Positions 1 to 7,960 of a stretch of DNA of 64,000 nucleotides are shown here, piece by piece; positions within the stretch are counted from its first letter, which is position 1, and each line of letters starts with the position of its first letter. The notes below the pieces were generated by a model. The model made no database searches and was not told where the DNA came from. It saw only the letters and a program-made list of their open reading frames with translations. The DNA lies in the NCBI GenBank assembly GCA_017466695.1, contig JAFTTR010000022.1, positions 62,001 to 126,000 of the forward strand, in the 5' to 3' direction. Position numbers and translations under genes: made by a program. The DNA comes from Alphaproteobacteria bacterium (GTDB taxonomy: Bacteria; Pseudomonadota; Alphaproteobacteria; CAAHEQ01; UBA3637).

Positions 1-2
1 TC

Positions 3-1160
3 CCAGAAGCTGATTTTCAATTTTTTGAAATGCCTGCAATTCCAGGTTTAGGAACAGCAGGAGGTATGGATATCCGTTTGCAATCAAAACAAACGATGGA
101 TTATCAACAATTAGATGCTTCTTTACAAGGCTTTTTGGCAAAGATTAATCAATCGCCAACAATTGCTTATGCTTATTCAACTTTTAATGCGAAAACGCCA
201 AATATCTTTTTAGATATTGATAGAGTAAAAGCTGAAAGTATGAAGGTCCCAATTGGTAATATCTTTTCTACGTTGGAAAGTTATTTAGGTTCTGCTTATG
301 TTAATGATATTAACCTTGGAACACAAGTAAATAAGGTTATGCTCCAATCTGATTGGATGTATCGAACGGATATTGATAGCATTAATAATTTATACGTTAT
401 GAATTTAAATGGAGAGCCAGTTCCTATGCGTGGATTGGTTAATTTGAGAAAGGTTTTGGCTCCTCGTGTAGTCAATCGTTATAATCAGTATCCATCAGCT
501 TCTATTATGGCTGTTCAAAAACCAGGGAGTAGTACAGGATATTCAATGGCTGAACTTGAGTCTTTAGCTAAGCAATTACCTGCAGGATATGGTATTGAAT
601 GGTCTGGTATGAGTTTTCAAGAAAAGAACTCTAGTGGGCAAATTGGATACTTGTTGGCTTTAGCGATTATTTTTGCGTATTTATTTTTGGTTGCACAGTA
701 TGAAAGTTTTATTGTGCCAATTTCTGTTTTGCTTTCATTGATTGTTGCAATTAATGGTGCTATGCTTGGATTATTCTTTTCGGGAATGCCGTTAAGTATT
801 TATGCGCAACTGGGTTTGATTTTATTAATCGGTTTAGCAAGTAAAAATGCGATTTTAATTGTTGAGTTTGCAAAAGAAGAACGCTTAAAAGGAGCTACCA
901 TTGTCAATGCAGCTCTTAAAGGATTACGTGAACGGTTTAGAGCTGTTTTAATGACTGCATTTTCTTTTATTTTAGGGGTGTGGCCAATGGTTGTAGCAAC
1001 AGGGGCTGCTGCTGCAAGTAGAAGAGCTATTGGAGTTCCTGTTTTTTGGGGAATGCTTTTTGCAACAATTTTTGGGTTATTTATTATTCCTCTTCTTTAT
1101 GTTCTTGTTCAAACGTGTTTTGAAACATTTCAAAAACGATATATGAAACGTAAAAGATAA
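3..1160 (+). CDS. RND-family efflux transporter permease, C-terminal part
   Basis: The gene runs in from beyond the left edge; the frame is open from base 3 with no start. The visible 385 or so residues match the C-terminal third of AcrB-type inner-membrane proton/drug antiporters. A porter-domain section (opening around [12 protein letters not shown], like the equivalent LPALP...G loop of AcrB) is followed by a run of hydrophobic helices from about residue 205 of the visible part, including the conserved helix near [14 protein letters not shown]. The protein ends with a short basic tail. It would sit in the inner membrane as a trimer with a periplasmic adaptor and outer-membrane channel, which lie outside the window. 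Substrate cannot be told. A hairpin terminator follows directly, so this is the last gene of its operon. Confidence 0.93.
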   Translation, partial: PEADFQFFEMPAIPGLGTAGGMDIRLQSKQTMDYQQLDASLQGFLAKINQSPTIAYAYSTFNAKTPNIFLDIDRVKAESMKVPIGNIFSTLESYLGSAYVNDINLGTQVNKVMLQSDWMYRTDIDSINNLYVMNLNGEPVPMRGLVNLRKVLAPRVVNRYNQYPSASIMAVQKPGSSTGYSMAELESLAKQLPAGYGIEWSGMSFQEKNSSGQIGYLLALAIIFAYLFLVAQYESFIVPISVLLSLIVAINGAMLGLFFSGMPLSIYAQLGLILLIGLASKNAILIVEFAKEERLKGATIVNAALKGLRERFRAVLMTAFSFILGVWPMVVATGAAAASRRAIGVPVFWGMLFATIFGLFIIPLLYVLVQTCFETFQKRYMKRKR

Positions 1161-1187
1161 TAAAAACAACACTCTAAAAATTAATTA

Positions 1188-1215
1188 AACGGTTCTTTTA
1201 AAGAGCCGTTTTTTT
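1188..1215 (+). terminator. Rho-independent terminator after the RND pump
   Basis: Stem AACGGTTCTTT / AAAGAGCCGTT (one G-T pair) with a very short loop, followed by a run of T. It sits 28 bases after the efflux gene stop. Confidence 0.85.
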
Positions 1216-1270
1216 GTCTTGCTTTTTTTAAAAAAAGATGTTTAACTAGACCAAAAATGATGGAGGATGA

Positions 1271-1993
1271 ATGGCTATATTAAGTAAAGCAGATTTAAAT
1301 TTTCAAAATGCGCTTGCTGTTATTCCTGCAACGCAAAGTTTTCTTTTGCCTATACCAGCTTTTGAAAAAGAGGACAATACAATTTTTCAAGAACCTCAAA
1401 AAGGGGGCGTTAAATCAGGGGATAATAAAGGGGTTGTTTTTTTAAATTCAAAAGATAAATCATGGCAACAAGTTCGCTCAGATGGTCAAGGTGTTGTGGT
1501 GATAAATGAGGTTTCACCGATACAAAGCAAGGCTCTTTTGAAAAAAGTAATGCAATTGTCTAATAATCAGCCTGAAAATTTAGATAGAGATAAAATTAAA
1601 TTGTTTTTAAAATTTACACACGCACTTGGCTTGAAAGATGTGTTTCAAGCAGATAAAAAATTTGTTGAAACAAAAATGAATATGATTGAGGTGTGGGATT
1701 CAGGTGTTGAAAATTTAGGTTTTCATAAATATCAAGATAAAAAAGAAGTTTTAGCAGTTCGTTTTTCTGGAAATGTTTCTTTTGACGATCCTTCTTTTTC
1801 AAAACAAACATATGAAAACGGGTGTGTCGTTGTTAAAAATGAAGATGATAAAATTTTAGTTGTTAAACCAGATGTATTTTTAAAATCTTATACGAAACCA
1901 AACGGTTCGCCAGTTACCTTGTTTGATATCCCAATGAAATTAACTTCTGCTCAATATAAAGGAATGATGGCAGGGCGTGAAAGTATTGCTTAA
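1271..1993 (+). CDS. Uncharacterised 240-residue protein
   Basis: I do not recognise a family. The start ATG follows a good ribosome site (GGAGGATGA). The protein is soluble, has no signal peptide or membrane helix, and is rich in Lys, Asp and Val. The first 75 residues look flexible (Gly, Lys and Asp rich). The last 100 residues look like a beta-rich domain with a pattern of the type Y-x-N-G-(hydrophobic)3-x-N-(acidic)-D-K-x-(hydrophobic)4-x-P-D-x-F-x-x-x-Y. That resembles small PGDYG-type domains, but this is only a weak impression. The gene stands alone between two terminators, so it is a single-gene transcript and gives no functional context. Confidence 0.75.
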   Translation: MAILSKADLNFQNALAVIPATQSFLLPIPAFEKEDNTIFQEPQKGGVKSGDNKGVVFLNSKDKSWQQVRSDGQGVVVINEVSPIQSKALLKKVMQLSNNQPENLDRDKIKLFLKFTHALGLKDVFQADKKFVETKMNMIEVWDSGVENLGFHKYQDKKEVLAVRFSGNVSFDDPSFSKQTYENGCVVVKNEDDKILVVKPDVFLKSYTKPNGSPVTLFDIPMKLTSAQYKGMMAGRESIA

Positions 1994-1994
1994 A

Positions 1995-2021
1995 AAAAGG
2001 AGGCGAAAGCCTCTTTTTTTT
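1995..2021 (+). terminator. Rho-independent terminator
   Basis: GC-rich stem GAGGC / GCCTC with a GAAA tetraloop, flanked by A and T runs, immediately after the stop of the 240-residue unknown gene. Confidence 0.9.
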
Positions 2022-2090
2022 GTATTTGCTTTAATAAAACTCTTTTAAAATATGATATTATTTTTCATTTTTTTATCGAGAAGATAGTTC

Positions 2091-2119
2091 TTGCTTTTTT
2101 GTGTCTCAACAGTTATAGT
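2091..2119 (+). promoter_or_regulatory. Likely sigma-70 promoter for the mlaE operon
   Basis: TTGCTT (2091-2096), a 17-base spacer and TATAGT (2114-2119), 36 bases ahead of the mlaE start. The match is by eye to the -35/-10 consensus only. Confidence 0.5.
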
Positions 2120-2154
2120 GTGAGTATAAAAAATTTAATAAAAGGCTTTGATTT

Positions 2155-2973
2155 ATGAAAAATAATTCTATAAAAACACTTTCATTTTTAGATTCATTTT
2201 TGCAATTTGTTAACAAACTTGGGCGTGTTGTTTTGGCGTTTTTTAAAAGTGCTGGCGCATTAGGTATTTTTGCTGTTGAAACAATTTATCATTGTTGTAC
2301 GCCCCCTATTTATTGGAAAGCCTTGTTACGTCAATTGGTTGAAATTGGATTTTATTCATTGCCTGTTGTGGCGTTAACAACACTTTTTTCTGGGATGGTT
2401 ATTGCACTTCAGACATACAGTGGTTTTTCTCAATTTTCGGCTGAAGGAGCTGTTTCTTTGGTTGTGCTTGTCGCTGTTACAAGGGAGTTGGCTCCAGTGA
2501 TGGCTGGACTTATGGTCGCCGGTCGTATTGGGGCTGCAATGGCTGCAGAAATTGGGACAATGCGTGTGACAGAACAAATTGATGCGCTTTCAACTTTATC
2601 AACAAACCCAATTAAATATTTAATTGTGCCTCGTGTTATTGCTGGTTTGGTTATGTTACCTGTTTTGGTGTTATTAGGTGATATTATTGGGATTTGTGGT
2701 GGATATATGATTGGTGTATCCAAGTTGGATTTTAACGCAACGACATATTTAATCAGTACTTGGGAATATTTAAAACCAATGGATGTTATTTCTGGTTTAA
2801 CAAAAGCGGCAGTATTTGGTTTTATTATTACATTGCTTGGGTGTTATAATGGGTTTCATTCCAAAGGAGGTGCTCAAGGAGTTGGACAAGCAACGACCAA
2901 TGCTGTTGTTTCAGCTAGCATTTTGATTTTAATATTTAACTACATTTTAACAGAAGTTTTCTTTGCTGTTTAG
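2155..2973 (+). CDS. mlaE: MlaE-family phospholipid/ABC transport permease
   Basis: A 272-residue inner-membrane permease of the MlaE (YrbE/DUF140) family. It is the membrane subunit of the Mla-type ABC system that moves phospholipids between inner and outer membranes. About five or six hydrophobic segments are visible from residue 45 on. The family signature is present: the coupling region with E-I-G-T-M-R-V-T-E-Q-I-D-A-L, preceded by AGRIGAAMAAE, which contacts the ATPase. An N-terminal amphipathic stretch of about 40 residues is usual. The ATPase gene mlaF follows after 2 bases, so the pair is cotranscribed. The substrate-binding MlaD gene that normally accompanies them is not next to them here. 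Confidence 0.95.
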   Translation: MKNNSIKTLSFLDSFLQFVNKLGRVVLAFFKSAGALGIFAVETIYHCCTPPIYWKALLRQLVEIGFYSLPVVALTTLFSGMVIALQTYSGFSQFSAEGAVSLVVLVAVTRELAPVMAGLMVAGRIGAAMAAEIGTMRVTEQIDALSTLSTNPIKYLIVPRVIAGLVMLPVLVLLGDIIGICGGYMIGVSKLDFNATTYLISTWEYLKPMDVISGLTKAAVFGFIITLLGCYNGFHSKGGAQGVGQATTNAVVSASILILIFNYILTEVFFAV

Positions 2974-2975
2974 GG

Positions 2976-3773
2976 ATGGATATGATGACTAAAAATACGC
3001 AAACACCTAAAATAAAATTGGTTAACGTGCACAAATCTTTTTCAGATAAAAAGGTTCTGTCAGGTGTTGATTTAGAGATTAAAAAAGGTGAGTCATTGGT
3101 TATTATTGGTGGTTCGGGTACGGGAAAATCTGTTACACTTAAGTGTATTTTAGGGTTGTTATCTCCAGATAAGGGTTATATTGAAATTGATGGGAAAAGA
3201 TTAGACACAGTTTCTCGTCAAGAACAAGAAGAATTACGTTCTCAAATTGGTATGTTGTTTCAAAGTGGGGCGCTTTTTGATAGTTTGAATGTGTGGGAAA
3301 ATGTTTCATTTTCGCTCATGCAAAACAAACAGACTGATGTTGAAAAAGCTAAAAAATTAGCTATTAAAAAATTGGCACAAGTTGGGTTGCCTAAAGCTGT
3401 TGCTGATGTGTATCCTGCTGATTTGTCTGGTGGAATGAAAAAAAGGGTTGGTCTTGCACGGGCGATTGCTAATGACCCTAGTATTATCTTTTTTGATGAG
3501 CCAACAACAGGACTTGATCCTATTATGTCAGATGTGATTAATGAGTTGATAGTTTCTTGTGTGAAAACATTGGGGGCCACAGCTTTAACCATTACCCATG
3601 ATATGAATTCAGCACGTCAAATTGCAGATCGAATAGCTATGCTTTATGAGGGGAAAATTATTTGGACAGGAACGGTTAAGGATTTAGATAAAACAGATAA
3701 TCCTTATGTGCGACAATTTGTTGCAGGGAGTTCTCAAGGACCTATTCGTATTGAAGGAAAAGAGAAAAAATAA
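2976..3773 (+). CDS. mlaF: MlaF-family ABC transporter ATPase
   Basis: A 265-residue ABC ATPase that powers the MlaE permease. Walker A GGSGTGKS near residue 45, Q-loop FQSGALFDSLNVWENV, signature DLSGGMKKRVGLARAI, Walker B IIFFDEPTTGLDP and the switch His in THDM are all present. The GALFDSLNV wording after the Q-loop is typical of the Mla/Ttg2A branch. Three ATG codons cluster at the start (2976, 2982, 2985). The AGGGA sequence at 2972-2976 would best serve the second or third, so the true start may be up to nine bases later. The stop overlaps the radA start by one base (TAATG), suggesting translational coupling to an unrelated DNA-repair gene. Confidence 0.95.
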   Translation: MDMMTKNTQTPKIKLVNVHKSFSDKKVLSGVDLEIKKGESLVIIGGSGTGKSVTLKCILGLLSPDKGYIEIDGKRLDTVSRQEQEELRSQIGMLFQSGALFDSLNVWENVSFSLMQNKQTDVEKAKKLAIKKLAQVGLPKAVADVYPADLSGGMKKRVGLARAIANDPSIIFFDEPTTGLDPIMSDVINELIVSCVKTLGATALTITHDMNSARQIADRIAMLYEGKIIWTGTVKDLDKTDNPYVRQFVAGSSQGPIRIEGKEKK

Positions 3774-5155
3774 TGGCAAAAAAAACAACGCAGTTTGTCT
3801 GTCAAAATTGTGGTTCTGTTCATCCAAGATGGTCGGGTAAATGTGAAGCTTGTGGTGAATGGAATACGATTACCGAAGAAGCCTTACCTCAAAAAGAAAT
3901 TAAATCAGCTACTGGTGGTTTAGGAGGGCGAAAACTTGCTTTTTCAGATTTAAGTGGTGCGCCAGAAATTGTTTTTCGCCTTAAATCAAATATTCAAGAG
4001 TTAGATAGAGTTTGTGGGTCTGGTTTGGTGCCAGGATCTGTTATTTTGGTTGGGGGTGATCCTGGAATTGGAAAATCAACCCTTCTTTTGCAAACGGTTT
4101 CAAATTTATCACAAGGGGTTAATAAATCTGGAGCACCAACAAGATGTGTATATATTTCTGGTGAAGAATCAACAGATCAAGTTCGTTTAAGAGCGATGCG
4201 TTTGGGTTTATCAAAAGCACCGGTTGAATTGGCAAGTAGCATTAATGTTCGAGATATTGTTGCTTCGTTAGATACAGATGATGCCCCTGATGTTGTGGTT
4301 ATCGATTCCATTCAAACAATGTATACTGATACTTTGGATTCAGCTCCAGGGACAGTTGGGCAGGTTCGAGCAGCTGGTCATGAATTAATTCGATTGGCAA
4401 AACGTAGGAATTTTGTTTTATTCCTTGTGGGGCATGTTACAAAAGAAGGGACTTTGGCAGGTCCTCGTGTTTTGGAACATATGGTTGACACTGTTTTGTA
4501 TTTTGAGGGTGATAGAGGACATCATTTTAGAATTTTGCGTTCTGTTAAAAATCGTTTTGGAGCAACAGATGAAATTGGTGTTTTTGAAATGCGAGAAACA
4601 GGCCTTTCAGAAGTTCCCAATCCTTCTGCGTTATTTTTAGCTGAACGGCGTGGAAATATCGCAGGAAGTTGTGTTTTTGCAGGGATTGAGGGATCTCGAC
4701 CTCTTTTGGTTGAAATACAAGCATTGGTAGCCCCTCAAGGTGGGACAGCTCCAAGACGTGCCGTTGTTGGCTGGGATAACAATCGATTGTTGATGATTTT
4801 GGCTGTTTTAGAAGCAAGATGTGGAGTATCCCTTTCAAATAAGGATGTTTTTTTAAATGTTGCTGGGGGACTCAAAATTACAGAGCCTGCTTGTGATTTG
4901 GCAGTTGCAAGTGCGATTGTTTCAGCCCTTGTTCAAAAACCAATGCCTGCAGATATGGTCATTTTTGGAGAAATAGGTTTGTCAGGTGAAATCAGAAATG
5001 TGCCACAGCCAGATTTGAGGTTAAAAGAAGCTTCCAAACTCGGATTTGAAAAAGCACTTGTTCCACCAGAGAGAAAACAAAAACCAAAAACAAGAGATTT
5101 GAAAATAACAGAAATTGGTCATTTAAAAACATTAATTGATTCATTTCAAGGATAA
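3773..5155 (+). CDS. radA: DNA repair protein RadA
   Basis: A 460-residue RadA (Sms), a DnaB-like helicase and recombination-intermediate branch-migration protein. It has the N-terminal four-cysteine zinc finger (CQNCGSVHPRWSGKCEACGEW), a RecA-like ATPase core with Walker A GGDPGIGKST near residue 95, the RadA-specific KNRFG motif (VKNRFGATDEIG), and a Lon-protease-like C-terminal domain (VAGGLKITEPACDLAVASAIVSA onwards). Length and domain order are standard. It overlaps mlaF by one base and is followed after 14 bases by cvpA with its own AAAAGGAG ribosome site. In Alphaproteobacteria a radA-cvpA order is common. Confidence 0.97.
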   Translation: MAKKTTQFVCQNCGSVHPRWSGKCEACGEWNTITEEALPQKEIKSATGGLGGRKLAFSDLSGAPEIVFRLKSNIQELDRVCGSGLVPGSVILVGGDPGIGKSTLLLQTVSNLSQGVNKSGAPTRCVYISGEESTDQVRLRAMRLGLSKAPVELASSINVRDIVASLDTDDAPDVVVIDSIQTMYTDTLDSAPGTVGQVRAAGHELIRLAKRRNFVLFLVGHVTKEGTLAGPRVLEHMVDTVLYFEGDRGHHFRILRSVKNRFGATDEIGVFEMRETGLSEVPNPSALFLAERRGNIAGSCVFAGIEGSRPLLVEIQALVAPQGGTAPRRAVVGWDNNRLLMILAVLEARCGVSLSNKDVFLNVAGGLKITEPACDLAVASAIVSALVQKPMPADMVIFGEIGLSGEIRNVPQPDLRLKEASKLGFEKALVPPERKQKPKTRDLKITEIGHLKTLIDSFQG

Positions 5156-5169
5156 AAAAAGGAGATTTT

Positions 5170-5904
5170 ATGGTTATAGGGCTCATTGATATTATTGTTT
5201 TGATTACCTTAACTTTATCAATTTTGTTTGCACTTTATCGAGGACTTGTTTGTGAATTATTGTGCATTTCCTCATGGATTTTAGCTGGATTTGGAGCATT
5301 ATATACATTTGCTCCGATGAAAAATTTGTTATCTGGTGTTTTTGAAAATCAGATGTTAGCAGGTGTTGTAGGATCTGGTATTATTGTATTGGTTATTTTA
5401 GTTGTTATGACAATAATTAATGCACAAATCACCAAACGATTGAGAAGCAGTTCTTTAAGTGGATTAGATAGAATTTTAGGTCTCTTTTTTGGTGTATTAA
5501 GAGCCGCATTATTATTGTCACTTTTATATATTGGTGGAACAATGATTTTGTCTGAAAAACAACTGGAAGGGATGGAAAAAGAAAATTTCTCAATGCCATA
5601 TATTCAAAAAACAGTAGATTTGCTTAAGTATTTTGTTCCAGAAAATGTTTTAACAGATTTGAATGTTAATAAAGATGAAAAAACAGAGGAAAAACAACCC
5701 AAAATTGGCGCTGAATTAAAAAGAGAAAAACAACCTAAAAATACAAATACAAAAGCATTAGAAAATTTGGTAAAAGAGGTTAAAAAACCATCAAAATTAA
5801 AACCAATTGAGGTGAAAAAAGAAGTTCCTCAGGAGGCTGTAAATTATAAGCCAGCTGAACGTAAATCTTTAGATAATATGATTGAAGCAATTGCAGGAGA
5901 ATAA
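5170..5904 (+). CDS. cvpA: CvpA family membrane protein with long charged tail
   Basis: A 244-residue protein. The first 130 residues form the CvpA domain with four hydrophobic segments: starts at IDIIVLITLTLSILFALYRG, then CISSWILAGFGALYTF, a Gly/Val-rich helix, and VLRAALLLSLLYIGG. This matches proteins required for colicin V production in E. coli, whose exact role is unsettled. From about residue 150 the tail is Lys, Glu and Pro rich and probably disordered in the cytoplasm or periplasm. In many Alphaproteobacteria cvpA lies between radA and purF. Here the following gene is a cytidine-deaminase-like gene instead. Confidence 0.9.
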   Translation: MVIGLIDIIVLITLTLSILFALYRGLVCELLCISSWILAGFGALYTFAPMKNLLSGVFENQMLAGVVGSGIIVLVILVVMTIINAQITKRLRSSSLSGLDRILGLFFGVLRAALLLSLLYIGGTMILSEKQLEGMEKENFSMPYIQKTVDLLKYFVPENVLTDLNVNKDEKTEEKQPKIGAELKREKQPKNTNTKALENLVKEVKKPSKLKPIEVKKEVPQEAVNYKPAERKSLDNMIEAIAGE

Positions 5905-5905
5905 A

Positions 5906-6331
5906 ATGGTTAAAAAAAGTATAACGCCAGATGCCCTTATTAAAACAGCTCAAAAATTGTTAAAAGAGCGTTATATGAAAGAGGGACACCATTTTGTTGT
6001 TTCGGCAGCTCTTGTTACTGAAGCAGGAAATGTTTATTCAGCACTTCATTTGGGGACAAATCAACCATCCCTCGCAACTTGTGCTGAAATTATCACCATC
6101 GGTCATGCAGCAACGGCAGAAAAAGATATGAAAATTAAAATGATAGTTGCTGTTCGTGATCAGGATGGTTATGTAATTTCTCCTTGTGGAAAGTGTCGGG
6201 AGTACATTGCAGATTATGGTCCAGATGCTGAAGTGATTATGCCTGCTGATAACAAAAAAGGATATGAGGTTGTTCCGATTGGTGATTTGATACCAAATAA
6301 ATACAAAAAACGGACAGAATCATGCAAATAA
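5906..6331 (+). CDS. Cytidine deaminase-like zinc hydrolase
   Basis: A 141-residue member of the cytidine deaminase fold. Zinc ligands and the catalytic Glu are visible: TCAEIITIGHAAT (a C-A-E version of the usual H/C-A-E motif) and, later, SPCGKCREYIADYG (P-C-x-x-C). It should deaminate cytidine or a similar base, feeding uridine salvage. The C-A-E motif and PCGKCRE wording also fit the blasticidin-S-deaminase-like branch, so the substrate is uncertain. The ATG at 5906 is chosen because AGGAG lies 8 bases upstream; an earlier in-frame start lacks a ribosome site. Its end overlaps rlmH by 10 bases, so the two are coupled. Confidence 0.88.
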   Translation: MVKKSITPDALIKTAQKLLKERYMKEGHHFVVSAALVTEAGNVYSALHLGTNQPSLATCAEIITIGHAATAEKDMKIKMIVAVRDQDGYVISPCGKCREYIADYGPDAEVIMPADNKKGYEVVPIGDLIPNKYKKRTESCK

Positions 6332-6783
6332 CAATTTCAGCAATTGGAAAATTAAAAAAAAATACACCGGAAGACGTTCTTATTCAAGATTATTTAAAAA
6401 AGACAAAATGGCCGGTTGTGATTAAAGAGTTTGAAGAAAAAAAGACGCTGACAGTTGATCAGTTGAAAGAGGCTGAATCAAATCTTTTACTTTCTTCTGT
6501 GCCTCAAGGGGGCAAAATAATTGCACTGGATGAGAGAGGAAAAACCCCATCTTCAAGGGAGTTTGCAGAGTTAATAGGTAAATGGTTAGATGATGGGGTG
6601 CAAAGCATTTCCTTTTTAATTGGTGGTGCAAACGGGCATTCTGAAAAATTAAGAGAACAAGCAGATTATAAGCTCTCTTTTGGACGTATGACGTTACCTC
6701 ACATGTTGGCAAGAGTTGTTCTGGCTGAGCAAATTTATCGTGCAAAAACAATTTTGGATGGGCATCCATATCACAAAGACTAA
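6322..6783 (+). CDS. rlmH: 23S rRNA pseudouridine-1915 N3-methyltransferase
   Basis: A 153-residue SPOUT-class methyltransferase (RlmH, formerly YbeA) that methylates pseudouridine 1915 in helix 69 of 23S rRNA, using S-adenosylmethionine. The C-terminal trefoil-knot motifs are clear: FLIGGANGHSEKLREQA, the LSFGRMTLPHMLARVVLAEQIYRA section and the conserved terminal GHPYHKD. Length is normal for the family. It overlaps the deaminase gene upstream by 10 bases and ends the operon ahead of the tRNA-Ser promoter. Confidence 0.96.
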   Translation: MQITISAIGKLKKNTPEDVLIQDYLKKTKWPVVIKEFEEKKTLTVDQLKEAESNLLLSSVPQGGKIIALDERGKTPSSREFAELIGKWLDDGVQSISFLIGGANGHSEKLREQADYKLSFGRMTLPHMLARVVLAEQIYRAKTILDGHPYHKD

Positions 6784-6812
6784 AAGAAATTAAGCCTTGT
6801 GATAAAATTTTG

Positions 6813-6841
6813 TTGACAATTTGTTAAAAGGTTGCTACTAT
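6813..6841 (+). promoter_or_regulatory. Promoter for tRNA-Ser
   Basis: Near-consensus sigma-70 promoter: TTGACA (6813-6818), 17-base spacer, TACTAT (6836-6841), placing the start point a few bases ahead of the tRNA 5' end. Confidence 0.75.
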
Positions 6842-6854
6842 TACTCATCACTTT

Positions 6855-6941
6855 GGAGAGTTGGCAGAGTGGTAATGCAGCGGATTGCTAATCCGTCATC
6901 ATGAAAATGATGCACAGGTTCGAGTCCTGTACTCTCCGCCA
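6855..6941 (+). tRNA. tRNA-Ser (anticodon GCT)
   Basis: 87 bases including encoded CCA. Acceptor stem GGAGAGT/ACTCTCC, anticodon stem CGGAT/ATCCG around loop TGCTA, long variable arm with ATCATGAAAATGAT hairpin as expected for a class II tRNA, and T-loop GTTCGAGTC. It reads AGC/AGT serine codons. Confidence 0.97.
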
Positions 6942-6943
6942 TA

Positions 6944-6972
6944 AAAAGCCGTCAGTAATGACGGTTTTTTTT
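6944..6972 (+). terminator. Terminator of tRNA-Ser
   Basis: AAAAAG, then stem CCGTCA / TGACGG with GTAA loop, then eight T, directly after the CCA. Confidence 0.93.
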
Positions 6973-6973
6973 A

Positions 6974-7142
6974 TAAGGAGAGAAAGGCTCGAACCGAGAG
7001 GGCGCGCAGAAAAAAATGTTTAAATAACATTTTTTACGAGCAAGCCAATGAAGCTAGTTGAGGCGAAATAATATATTATTATTGAAGCCGAAATATAGGT
7101 AAATTTGAGATAGAGCAACAACAGTTGCGTAGTCTTGCCCCT
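6974..7142. other. Structured non-coding stretch downstream of tRNA-Ser
   Basis: No gene fits here. The start (6978-6996) reads GGAGAGAAAGGCTCGAACC, close to the reverse complement of the tRNA-Ser 3' end (GGAGAGTACAGGACTCGAAC). Then come several hairpins: CTCG/CGAG near 6989, AAAAAATGTT/AACATTTTTT near 7012-7037, and GCAAC/GTTGC near 7113. It is more GC-rich in places than its surroundings. Compare the elements beside tRNA-Gln and tRNA-Arg. It could be a decayed element, or part of an untranslated region of the Nudix gene. Confidence 0.35.
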
Positions 7143-7166
7143 TTTGCTTTGTTATATGATGTTGTT

Positions 7167-7679
7167 TTAATTTTGGTGTGTTGTGATGTGTTCTGGATAT
7201 GGCTTTAAATTATTAAGCTTATTTCTAAAAAACAAGGGATAAGCTTCATATTCAGAAAGTTTATTAATTGGTAACCAACACATTTTTTCCTCAACACCGT
7301 GAGTGATGCTCTTGCTATTGAGTTTTTGAGTTCCTCTTGGTTTCATTAGAAAATAAAAAGTTACTTCATGAACTTTAATATCTTTGAACATTCCATCATC
7401 TCTGGAGAAGAAGTTTTCATGAATGAACGCCAATCTATCCACTTCATAGTGCATACCAGTTTCTTCAATCACTTCACGAACGACGGCCTCTTCAGCGCTT
7501 TCGCCAAGCTCGATAGCTCCTCCAATGGAATAATAGTATTTTTCAATAGGATTTGTTGCAAATAAAATTTCATTATTTTCGATAATAATGGCTGCAGCTC
7601 TCATGCGAAACCTTTGATTATTTTCTGTTTGAAAACAAATGTCACGTGTTGCAGAGTTTGACATATTAACAATTTTCAT
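7167..7679 (-). CDS. Nudix hydrolase
   Basis: A 170-residue Nudix-fold pyrophosphohydrolase. The full Nudix box is present (GGAIELGESAEEAVVREVIEETGM, residues about 53-76), so it should be catalytically competent on a nucleoside diphosphate linked to another group; the exact substrate is not readable. Later residues (FYFLMKPRGTQKLNSKSITHGVEEKMCWLPINKL) follow the usual ADP-ribose/NTP-type Nudix pattern. The start has a strong ribosome site (TAGGAGGG). It stands alone, close to a NAD-salvage cluster that also contains a Nudix-type regulator, but no shared transcript can be shown. Confidence 0.9.
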   Translation of the reverse strand: MKIVNMSNSATRDICFQTENNQRFRMRAAAIIIENNEILFATNPIEKYYYSIGGAIELGESAEEAVVREVIEETGMHYEVDRLAFIHENFFSRDDGMFKDIKVHEVTFYFLMKPRGTQKLNSKSITHGVEEKMCWLPINKLSEYEAYPLFFRNKLNNLKPYPEHITTHQN

Positions 7680-7818
7680 ATTCCCTCCTAAAATGAATAA
7701 TACGAGTGACTCATAACATAGCCTTGTAATAAAATCAAATACATTTTATGTTAAATAAAGGAAAGGTATATTTTACCATTTACATATGGATTGTATATTA
7801 AATAAAGAATATTTTTCT

Positions 7819-7847
7819 TGAACATGGGTATAAAATTTGTTATATTA
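7819..7847 (+). promoter_or_regulatory. Likely promoter for the CofE-like gene
   Basis: TTGAAC (7819-7824), 17-base spacer, TATATT (7842-7847). The start point would be near 7854, leaving a leader of about 105 bases ahead of the coding start at 7961. Confidence 0.5.
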
Positions 7848-7913
7848 AATCGTAAGAAACAGGTTTTAAAGATTTTATAAAATGACTTTTTATTTTTTAA
7901 ATTTAACTATTGC

Positions 7914-7938
7914 AAGCTCTCCGTCTGGGGGGCTTTTT
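7914..7938 (+). terminator. Leader hairpin with T run: possible attenuator
   Basis: Nine-pair stem AAGCTCTCC / GGGGGGCTT (two G-T pairs) with loop GTCT, then TTTTT. It lies between the likely promoter and the gene at 7961 and has no coding gene in front of it. Either it is a transcriptional attenuator in the leader or it ends an unseen small RNA. Confidence 0.55.
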
Positions 7939-7960
7939 ATATTTTTTAAGGAGGGAATAA

